Below, piece after piece: positions 5,978-11,641 of a DNA stretch of 11,641 nucleotides. The DNA comes from Clostridiales bacterium UBA3680. GTDB taxonomy: Bacteria > Bacillota > Clostridia > Lachnospirales > CAG-274. Both the position numbers and the translations under genes were made by a program. The stretch lies in the NCBI GenBank assembly GCA_002372875.1, contig DFJD01000064.1, positions 1-11,641 on the forward strand, written 5' to 3'. A model generated the notes under the pieces. That model worked only from the letters and a program-made list of their open reading frames with translations, did not search any database and was not told where the DNA came from. The first letter of the stretch is position 1; the number at the start of each line of letters is the position of its first letter.

Positions 5978-7408
5978 ATGAAGGACGTTTACGAAAGCCC
6001 CCTTAATTCAAGATATTCAAGCAAGGAAATGAAGTATATTTTCTCCCCGGACAAGAAGTTCAAAACATGGAGAAAGTTATGGATAGCCCTTGCCGAAAGT
6101 GAGAAGGAGCTGGGGCTTAACATTACAGATGAACAGATAGAAGAGCTCAAAGCCCATGCCGACGATATAAACTATGAGGTGGCAAGGGAAAGAGAGAAAA
6201 TAGTTCGTCACGATGTTATGAGCCATGTTTACGCATACGGCCGGCAGTGCCCGAAGGCGGAGGGTATCATACATTTGGGCGCAACAAGCTGTTATGTGGG
6301 TGACAATACCGATGTTATCCTTATGACCGAGGCCATGCAGCTTATAAGAAAGCAGCTTGTTTCGGTCATAAACAAGCTGGCAAAATTTGCAATGGAATAT
6401 AAGGATATGCCTACCCTCGGCTTTACCCATTTTCAGGCGGCACAGACCACTACCGTCGGAAAAAGAGCCACACTCTGGATACAGGATTTGATGATGGATG
6501 TGGAAGCGGTGGATTTTGCCCTTTCTCAGGCAAAGCTTTTGGGCTCAAAGGGAACTACGGGTACACAGGCTTCCTTTATGGAGCTTTTCGACAACGACAC
6601 CGAAAAGGTGAAAAAGCTTGAAAAGCTTATTGCCGAAAAAATGGGCTTTAATTCTGTTTTTGCCGTAAGCGGACAGACCTATACAAGAAAGCTTGACAGC
6701 ATATTTTTAAATGTTTTAAGCGGTATTGCACAATCGGCAACGAAGTTTTCAAACGATATAAGACTTCTTCAGCACCTTAAAGAAATAGAAGAACCCTTTG
6801 AACCCAATCAGATAGGTTCATCGGCAATGGCATATAAGAGGAACCCCATGAGAAGTGAGAGAATATGTTCTCTTGCAAGATACATCATGGTGGACGCCCT
6901 CAACCCCGCCTTTACAACTGCGGGACAGTGGTTTGAAAGAACTCTCGACGACAGCGCAAACAAGAGAATTTCCGTTCCCGAGGCGTTTCTTGCATGTGAT
7001 GCCATACTGAGCATATATCTGAATGTTGCATCGGGACTTGTGGTTTATCCCAAGGTTATAGAAAAAAGGCTTATGAGCGAGCTTCCCTTTATGGCAACGG
7101 AAAATATTATGATGGATGCCGTTAAACGCGGAGGCAACAGACAGGAGCTTCACGAAAAGATAAGAGAGCTTTCCTGGCAGGCAGCGGCTGTGGTAAAACA
7201 AGAGGGCGGCGAAAACGACCTTATAGAGAGAATTGCCAAAGAGCCGATGTTTTCAATGAGCTTAGATGAGCTTAAAGCGGTGCTTGATCCCAAAAAATAT
7301 GTTGGAAGAGCGCCTCAGCAGGTTGAAGAATATATAAACGATTACGTTAAGCCTCTGCTTGAGGAAAACAAGGATGTGCTTATAGACAATGCACAGCTTT
7401 CCGTTTAA
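5978..7408 (+). CDS. purB: Adenylosuccinate lyase, long (ADSL-like) type
   Basis: A 476-residue cytosolic enzyme of the fumarase/aspartase superfamily. It removes fumarate from SAICAR and from adenylosuccinate, acting directly after PurC and again after PurA. ATG 5978 is chosen because GGAGG (5966-5970) sits 7 nt upstream and the frame extension before it (overlapping purC) is not protein-like. Visible motifs are: RHDVMSHV (77-84, substrate His), HLGATSCYVGDNTD (99-112), GFTHFQAAQTTTVGKR (148-163, catalytic-acid His151), and the signature GSSAMAYKRNPMRSER (280-295) with the flexible-loop catalytic Ser. At 476 residues and with SSAMAYKRNP it resembles animal ADSL (about 480 residues) more than the B. 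subtilis PurB (about 430). Both subclasses are known in bacteria, so this does not by itself show transfer. Overlap with purC is none; the spacer is 13 nt. Confidence 0.96.
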   Translation: MKDVYESPLNSRYSSKEMKYIFSPDKKFKTWRKLWIALAESEKELGLNITDEQIEELKAHADDINYEVAREREKIVRHDVMSHVYAYGRQCPKAEGIIHLGATSCYVGDNTDVILMTEAMQLIRKQLVSVINKLAKFAMEYKDMPTLGFTHFQAAQTTTVGKRATLWIQDLMMDVEAVDFALSQAKLLGSKGTTGTQASFMELFDNDTEKVKKLEKLIAEKMGFNSVFAVSGQTYTRKLDSIFLNVLSGIAQSATKFSNDIRLLQHLKEIEEPFEPNQIGSSAMAYKRNPMRSERICSLARYIMVDALNPAFTTAGQWFERTLDDSANKRISVPEAFLACDAILSIYLNVASGLVVYPKVIEKRLMSELPFMATENIMMDAVKRGGNRQELHEKIRELSWQAAAVVKQEGGENDLIERIAKEPMFSMSLDELKAVLDPKKYVGRAPQQVEEYINDYVKPLLEENKDVLIDNAQLSV

Positions 7409-7420
7409 GGAGGATAAGAA

Positions 7421-8692
7421 ATGGTAAGAGCAATAGTAGGAGCAAACTGGGGAGACGAAGGAAAGGGAAAGATAACGGATATGTGTGCCGAAAAGGCGGA
7501 TATCGTTGTCAGATTTCAGGGCGGAGCCAATGCCGGACATACCATAATAAACGAGCATGGAAGATTTGCCCTTCACCTTCTTCCGAGCGGTGTTTTTCAT
7601 AAGAACATTACAAATGTTATCGCCAACGGAGTTGCCCTTGATATAAATGCCCTCAAAAGTGAGATGGAGGCTGTCAAATCTGCCGGAGTTGAGTTCAATC
7701 TCAAAATAAGCGATAGGGTACAGGTGCTCATGGAACATCATGTTCTGCTTGACACCTACGAAGAGGAGAGGCTTGCCGACAAAAAATTCGGCTCCACGAA
7801 AAGCGGAATTGCGCCCTTTTTCTCCGATAAATACTCTAAGGTGGGCATTCAAGTATGGGAACTGTACAATGAAGAGATGCTCAAAGAAAAGCTCAAGGGA
7901 ATGTACGAAAAAATAAACATTTCCCTTAAGTATCTTTACAACAAGCCCGAGATAGATTATATGCAGGTCTACGAAAAGCTTCGCAAAGATGCGGAGTTTA
8001 TAAGACCTATGGTGACCGATACGGCGAAGCTTTTGAGAAATGCCGTAAAAGAGGGCAAAAATATTCTTCTTGAAGGCCAGCTCGGCTCTTTAAAAGATAT
8101 CGACCACGGCATATATCCCTATGTTACAAGCTCCCCCACTCTTGCAGGCTATGCGGCTGTGGGTGCGGGTATTCCCCCTTACGAGATAAAGAACATCATT
8201 GCCGTTACAAAGGCATATTCTTCGGCGGTTGGCGAGGGACCCTTTGTGTGTGAATACTTTGGCGATGAGGCCGAAGAACTCAGGAAAAGAGGCGGCGATA
8301 AGGGCGAGTACGGAGCAAAAACGGGCAGACCCAGAAGAGTGGGAAGCTTTGATACCGTTGCCACAAGATACGGTGTGGAAGTACAGGGAGCAACGGAAGT
8401 TTGCATGACCTGTCTTGACGTGCTAAGCTACCTTGACACAATAAAGGTTTGCACGGGCTACGAGTATGAGGGCAAGGTATATAAAGATTTTCTCACGACG
8501 GATAAGCTCTACAAATCAAAGCCGATATTTACCGAGCTTGAAGGTTGGAAGGAAGATATAACAAAAGTTACAAAATATGACGACCTTCCCCAAAAAGCAA
8601 AGGAATATGTTGAATTTATAGAAAAAGAGATCGGCGTTAAGATCTCAATGGTTTCAAACGGTCCGGAAAGAGAAAAGATATTGTACAGATAA
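7421..8692 (+). CDS. purA: Adenylosuccinate synthetase, divergent type
   Basis: This cytosolic enzyme condenses IMP and aspartate with GTP to adenylosuccinate, the first committed step to AMP; PurB then releases fumarate. The start ATG 7421 has GGAGG at 7409-7413. At 423 residues it has the usual length. Strong motifs are: W-GDEGKGK P-loop (10-17) with catalytic D12, NAGHTI with H40 (37-42), DIDHGIYPYVTSS (226-238), KTGRPRRVGSFD (300-311), and SNGPEREKI (412-420). The IMP-binding segment normally GTTGRGIGPAYxDK reads GSTKSGIAPFFSDK (124-137), and the interface Arg known as R143 in E. coli aligns with K140. EGAQGTLLDIDHG likewise reads EGQLGSLKDIDHG. The core catalytic residues are present, so I expect activity; the divergence suggests a distinct PurA subclass. 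It is flanked by purB and glnA, 12 and 15 nt away. Confidence 0.94.
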   Translation: MVRAIVGANWGDEGKGKITDMCAEKADIVVRFQGGANAGHTIINEHGRFALHLLPSGVFHKNITNVIANGVALDINALKSEMEAVKSAGVEFNLKISDRVQVLMEHHVLLDTYEEERLADKKFGSTKSGIAPFFSDKYSKVGIQVWELYNEEMLKEKLKGMYEKINISLKYLYNKPEIDYMQVYEKLRKDAEFIRPMVTDTAKLLRNAVKEGKNILLEGQLGSLKDIDHGIYPYVTSSPTLAGYAAVGAGIPPYEIKNIIAVTKAYSSAVGEGPFVCEYFGDEAEELRKRGGDKGEYGAKTGRPRRVGSFDTVATRYGVEVQGATEVCMTCLDVLSYLDTIKVCTGYEYEGKVYKDFLTTDKLYKSKPIFTELEGWKEDITKVTKYDDLPQKAKEYVEFIEKEIGVKISMVSNGPEREKILYR

Positions 8693-8707
8693 TTAAGGAG
8701 AAAACAA

Positions 8708-10042
8708 ATGTCAAAATACACCAAAGAACAAATCATGAAGATCTGTAAGGAAGAGGATGTTGAGTTTATAAGACTTCAATTTATAGATGTTATGGGTATA
8801 TCCAAGAATATTGCCGTAACAAGAAGCCAGCTTGACAGAATACTTACAGACGGAATGATGTTTGACGGTTCTTCAATAGAGGGCTTTGCAAGAATAGAAG
8901 AGTCGGATATGTACCTTAAGCCCGATCTTGATACTTTTGTGATCTACCCTTGGAGACCTCAAAGCGGAAAGGTCGCAAGATTCATTTGCGATGTTTATAC
9001 ACCCGACGGAGAGCCCTTTGAAGGAGACCCCAGAGGAATACTCAAAAAGCAGATAGCAAGAGCGAAGGCAATGGGTTACGATTTCAATGTCGGAAATGAA
9101 TGTGAATTCTTCCTTTTTGAAACCGATGCCGACGGAAAGCCTACAACAAAAACAAACGACGATGCGGATTATTTCGACCTTGACCCCGTGGATCTGGGAA
9201 CCGATGCAAGAAGAGATATATGCTTAAATCTTGAAAAAATGGGCTTTGAAATAGAAGCTTCTCACCACGAGGCGGCAAAGGGACAGCACGAGATAGATTT
9301 CAAGTATGCCGATGCCCTTACCACTGCGGATAATGTTGTTACTTTCAGAATGGTGGTTAAGATAATCGCCAAAAAATACGGTTTGCATGCGACATTTATG
9401 CCCAAGCCCATTTGCGGAATAAACGGTTCGGGTATGCACACCAATATGTCTCTTTTCAAAGACGGGAAAAACGTATTTTTCGATCCCACGGAGAAAAATC
9501 TTCAGCTCTCCGACACGGCATACAGCTTTATTGCAGGTGTGCTTGAGCATGTGGCGGGAATTACGGCGGTTACAAACCCTCTTGTAAACTCCTATAAAAG
9601 ACTTGTTCCGGGCTATGAGGCACCTTGCTATATAGCATGGTCGGCATCAAACAGAACGGATATTATCAGGATCCCCGCATCAAGAGGAGCGGGCACAAGA
9701 GTCGAGCTCAGAAGCCCCGACCCCTCCACAAACCCCTATTTGTGCCTTGCTTGCTGTCTTGCGGCAGGTCTTGACGGTATCGAAAGAAACCTCAGCGCTC
9801 CTAACAGCGTGGATGTAAACCTTTACAATTCCACACAGGAAGAAAGAGATGCTCTCGGCGTTAAGAATCTTCCGAGCAACCTTTATGAGGCTTTAAGAGT
9901 TATGGAAGAGGACGGCATTGTAAGACAGGTTCTCGGAAAGCATGCATATAAGTCCTTCCTTGAATCAAAGCGTAAGGAATGGGACAGCTTCAGAATGTAT
10001 GTAAGCCGGTGGGAGTTAGACAAATACATAATAAATTATTGA
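8708..10042 (+). CDS. glnA: Glutamine synthetase type I (GSI-alpha)
   Basis: A cytosolic dodecameric enzyme making glutamine from glutamate, ammonia and ATP. The 444 residues equal the B. subtilis length, and the chain resembles it from MSKYTKEQI to the end. Motifs are: FDGSSIEGF (52-60), NECEFFLF with metal ligands E131 and E133, HHEAAKGQHEIDF (186-198; E188, E195), NGSGMHTN with H244 (239-246), flap NSYKRLVPGYEAPC with E304, and RIPASRG (321-327). R62 in GFARIEESD marks the feedback-inhibited GSI-alpha class. The KNLYDLP adenylylation site of GSI-beta is absent, so control by GlnE is not expected. AAGGAG (8695-8700) precedes ATG 8708. It is 15 nt after purA without its own promoter, so it seems co-transcribed with the purine genes; no GlnR box or glnR gene is seen here. 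Two hairpins follow its stop codon. Confidence 0.97.
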   Translation: MSKYTKEQIMKICKEEDVEFIRLQFIDVMGISKNIAVTRSQLDRILTDGMMFDGSSIEGFARIEESDMYLKPDLDTFVIYPWRPQSGKVARFICDVYTPDGEPFEGDPRGILKKQIARAKAMGYDFNVGNECEFFLFETDADGKPTTKTNDDADYFDLDPVDLGTDARRDICLNLEKMGFEIEASHHEAAKGQHEIDFKYADALTTADNVVTFRMVVKIIAKKYGLHATFMPKPICGINGSGMHTNMSLFKDGKNVFFDPTEKNLQLSDTAYSFIAGVLEHVAGITAVTNPLVNSYKRLVPGYEAPCYIAWSASNRTDIIRIPASRGAGTRVELRSPDPSTNPYLCLACCLAAGLDGIERNLSAPNSVDVNLYNSTQEERDALGVKNLPSNLYEALRVMEEDGIVRQVLGKHAYKSFLESKRKEWDSFRMYVSRWELDKYIINY

Positions 10043-10045
10043 TAA

Positions 10046-10075
10046 GGAAGCACTGATTAATTGATCGGTGTTTCC
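10046..10075 (+). repeat. Dispersed 30-nt palindromic repeat, copy 2
   Basis: Begins GGAAGCACTGATT and ends ATCGGTGTTTCC, 3 nt after the glnA stop codon. Folding position 1 on 30, 2 on 29 and so on, all 15 pairs can form in + strand RNA: 12 Watson-Crick and three G-U (5-26, 9-22, 13-18). A real hairpin would open the innermost pairs as a loop. On the other strand the three G-U pairs become A/C mismatches. Confidence 0.87.
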
Positions 10076-10083
10076 ATAACACT

Positions 10084-10109
10084 GAGCCGAGCTTTTGCTC
10101 GGCTCTTTG
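10084..10109 (+). terminator. GC-rich hairpin with weak T tract between glnA and the fumarase beta gene
   Basis: A perfect 9-bp stem GAGCCGAGC (10084-10092) / GCTCGGCTC (10097-10105) encloses a TTTT loop. The following bases are TTTGG, a very short T tract. It is probably a leaky terminator or an mRNA-stabilising/processing hairpin. The ribosome-binding site of the next gene begins about 10 nt downstream. Confidence 0.6.
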
Positions 10110-10125
10110 GACAAAAGGAGAGACT

Positions 10126-10671
10126 ATGAACATTACAACGCCCATAACAAGACAGAAAGCAAGAGAGCTTAAGGCGGGAGATATCGTAAAAATATCGGGG
10201 GTCATCTACACGGCAAGAGATGCGGCGCATAAGAGAATGCTTGAAAACCTTCAAAAAGGAGAGCCGCTTCCCTTTGATATTACCGATCAGACCATATATT
10301 TTGCAGGCCCCGCCCCTGCAAAGCCGGGAGAACCCATAGGCTCTGTGGGACCTACCACAAGCTACAGAATGGATGCTTATTCTCCCGAAACCATTCGTTT
10401 GGGGCTTACATGCATGATAGGAAAAGGAGCCAGAAATGCGGAAGTTATAGAGGCTATGAAAAAATACGGTGCCGTATATATAGGAGCTGTAGGCGGAGCG
10501 GGAGCCCTTATAAGCAAATGCGTGAAAAAATGCGAGGTCATAGCCTATCCCGATTTGGGTTCGGAGGCTGTTCATCGACTTGAGGTGGAGGATTTTCCGG
10601 GAATAGTAATAATAGACAGCCAGGGAAACAACCTTTACGAAAGCGAACCGAAAAAGTACAGAACTGTGTAA
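10126..10671 (+). CDS. fumB: Class I fumarate hydratase, beta (C-terminal) subunit
   Basis: The 181-residue beta subunit of a two-subunit, iron-sulfur class I fumarase or the related L(+)-tartrate dehydratase (TtdB). With the alpha subunit, which carries the [4Fe-4S] cysteines, it interconverts fumarate and malate. Family segments are: the TTPITRQKARELKAGD opening (4-19), GVIYTARDAAHKR (25-37), GPTTSYRMD (75-83), GKGARN (99-104), and EAVHRLEVEDFPGIVIID (147-164). Length is normal for the beta subunit; fused class I enzymes exceed 500 residues. AAAGGAG lies just upstream of ATG 10126. The alpha subunit gene, usually directly upstream, is missing: glnA is there instead and gdhA lies downstream. 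No promoter is obvious in the 83-nt spacer, so it may be read through from glnA. Placement after purB/purA, whose products include fumarate, suggests fumarate disposal; this is inference. The symbol follows the beta-subunit usage in anaerobes and is not meant as E. coli FumB. Confidence 0.9.
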   Translation: MNITTPITRQKARELKAGDIVKISGVIYTARDAAHKRMLENLQKGEPLPFDITDQTIYFAGPAPAKPGEPIGSVGPTTSYRMDAYSPETIRLGLTCMIGKGARNAEVIEAMKKYGAVYIGAVGGAGALISKCVKKCEVIAYPDLGSEAVHRLEVEDFPGIVIIDSQGNNLYESEPKKYRTV

Positions 10672-10937
10672 ATCATAAAAGAACAGCTATAAGTAAACAA
10701 AACATAAAGTTATTTAACAAAATAAACAAATATAAATACCTAACTTTAAAAAATAATTTTATAGCTTAAAATATTTAATTAAATTAGGAATTTCTGTGCA
10801 ATGTGCATAAAATTTAAGAAAAATGTTGTCTGTTTTGTATAGGATAATATTATTGACTTTTTATATCATTATCATTATAATTATTCAGACGGTGAAAGCC
10901 GACCTTATTATTGATAATTTGAATGGAGGAAAACACA
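10672..10937. other. AT-rich intergenic spacer between the fumarase beta gene and gdhA
   Basis: 266 nt with no plausible gene. The left part carries two nested inverted repeats: outer AGCTATAA (10685-10692) / TTATAGCT (10759-10766), inner AAAGTTA (10706-10712) / TAACTTT (10741-10747). No GC-rich hairpin with a T run follows the fumarase gene, so its 3' end is not defined. The right part holds the gdhA promoter and a leader of about 50 nt. No recognised riboswitch is seen in the leader. Confidence 0.7.
10853..10881 (+). promoter_or_regulatory. Promoter of gdhA
   Basis: -35 TTGACT (10853-10858), 17-nt spacer, perfect -10 TATAAT (10876-10881), in an AT-rich context. The expected start near 10888 gives a leader of about 50 nt ending in GGAGG (10925-10929), 8 nt before ATG 10938. 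Confidence 0.88.
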
Positions 10938-11641
10938 ATGAGTTATGTAGATACGGTTCTCGAACAACTCAAAGCTAAAAATGCAGATCAGCCCGAGTTT
11001 CTTCAGGCTGCAGAGGAGGTTCTTACAACTCTTAAGCCCGTTATCGATGCTAATGAAAAGTATCAGAACGCAGCTTTGCTTGAAAGAATTGTTGAGCCCG
11101 AAAGACAGATTATTTTCAGAGTTCCCTGGATAGACGACAACGGAAAAGTACAGGTAAACAGAGGTTTCAGAGTACAGTTCAACTCCGCTATCGGTCCTTA
11201 CAAGGGTGGTTTGAGATTCCATCCCTCCGTTAATTTAAGTATTATAAAATTCCTCGGTTTCGAGCAGATCTTCAAAAACAGCCTTACAGGTCTTCCCATA
11301 GGAGGAGGTAAGGGTGGTTGTGATTTCGACCCCAAGGGCAAGAGTGACAACGAAGTTATGCGTTTTTGCCAGAGCTTTATGACAGAGCTTTACAAGTATA
11401 TCGGTGCAGACACAGACGTTCCCGCAGGTGATATCGGTGTAGGCGGCAGAGAGATCGGTTTCCTTTACGGACAGTATAAGAGGATCACAGGTCTTTACGA
11501 GGGCGTTTTAACAGGTAAGGGTCTTACCTACGGCGGTTCCCTTGCAAGAACACAGGCAACAGGTTATGGTCTTCTTTACCTTACAAATGCACTTGTTAAG
11601 GATCATAACGACACACTTGAGGGCAAGACAGTTGCAGTTTC
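10938..11641 (+). CDS. gdhA: Hexameric glutamate dehydrogenase, N-terminal part (runs off the right edge)
   Basis: The N-terminal 234 codons of an approximately 445-450-residue glutamate dehydrogenase, which makes glutamate from 2-oxoglutarate, ammonia and NAD(P)H. The frame is open to the window end, so the gene is incomplete here. ATG 10938 has GGAGG 8 nt upstream. Motifs are: FRVPWIDDNGKV (60-71), GPYKGGLRFHPSVN (86-99), FEQIFKNSLTGLPIGGGKGG (108-127), and DVPAGDIGVGGREIG (160-174). K89, K113, K125 and D165 fall at the same numbers as the active-site residues of the Clostridium symbiosum enzyme. The substrate domain is therefore intact. The nucleotide-binding Rossmann fold begins only at the edge (GKTVAVS), so NAD versus NADP preference cannot be read. 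With glnA nearby it would complete ammonia assimilation. It has its own strong promoter. Confidence 0.96.
   Translation, partial: MSYVDTVLEQLKAKNADQPEFLQAAEEVLTTLKPVIDANEKYQNAALLERIVEPERQIIFRVPWIDDNGKVQVNRGFRVQFNSAIGPYKGGLRFHPSVNLSIIKFLGFEQIFKNSLTGLPIGGGKGGCDFDPKGKSDNEVMRFCQSFMTELYKYIGADTDVPAGDIGVGGREIGFLYGQYKRITGLYEGVLTGKGLTYGGSLARTQATGYGLLYLTNALVKDHNDTLEGKTVAV

Noticed and set aside
9224..9550. Minus-strand open frames inside glnA, and similar ones inside purC, purB and purA
   Set aside because: They lie wholly inside well-recognised genes on the other strand, show no family motifs and have no start signals.
10016..10046. Possible promoter at the glnA 3' end (TTAGAC-N17-TTGATA) for the fumarase gene
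   Set aside because: The -10 match is poor and the sequence is coding; not better than chance.

Overview
The window looks like a chromosomal segment of a low-to-moderate-GC Gram-positive anaerobe of the class Clostridia, probably in the Ruminococcus/Oscillospiraceae neighbourhood. The reasons are strong GGAGG ribosome-binding sites before nearly every gene, near-consensus sigma-A promoters, a GSI-alpha glutamine synthetase of the Bacillus/Clostridium type, a glutamate dehydrogenase start that resembles the Clostridium symbiosum enzyme, a YtrA-type GntR regulator, and a bioY gene behind a Firmicutes-style BirA operator. The family-level assignment is inference. The content is mostly housekeeping metabolism. 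I saw no phage, IS transposase, CRISPR array, tRNA or rRNA.

Layout. (1) 1-1031 is the C-terminal part of a class A penicillin-binding protein, with an Asn-rich and GYxDP-repeat tail and an intrinsic terminator. (2) 1095-4465 is a self-contained three-gene operon: a consensus promoter buried in a 31-nt perfect palindrome, a YtrA-like GntR regulator, an ABC ATPase (TTG start), and an ABC-2-like permease with a large C-terminal extracytoplasmic region. (3) 4471-4497 is a terminator shared by this operon and the convergent bioY gene (4532-5056, minus), whose promoter carries a BirA operator. (4) 5159-10105 is a purine/nitrogen operon, purC-purB-purA-glnA, with spacers of 13-15 nt, ending in two consecutive hairpins. 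(5) 10126-10671 encodes only the beta subunit of a class I two-subunit fumarase. (6) 10672-10937 is an AT-rich spacer holding a strong promoter for gdhA, which runs off the right edge.

How the genes fit together. PurC adds aspartate, PurB removes fumarate (in two steps of purine synthesis), PurA adds aspartate to IMP, GlnA makes glutamine from glutamate and ammonia, GdhA makes glutamate from 2-oxoglutarate and ammonia, and fumarase converts the released fumarate to malate. The right half of the window therefore covers ammonia assimilation and the aspartate-to-fumarate flux of purine synthesis.

The least explained signal is a short repeat of about 30 nt present twice in full (4517-4546, 10046-10075) and once as a half copy (5119-5135). 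Read as + strand RNA, the copy after glnA can pair along its entire length through G-U wobbles; the complementary strand cannot.
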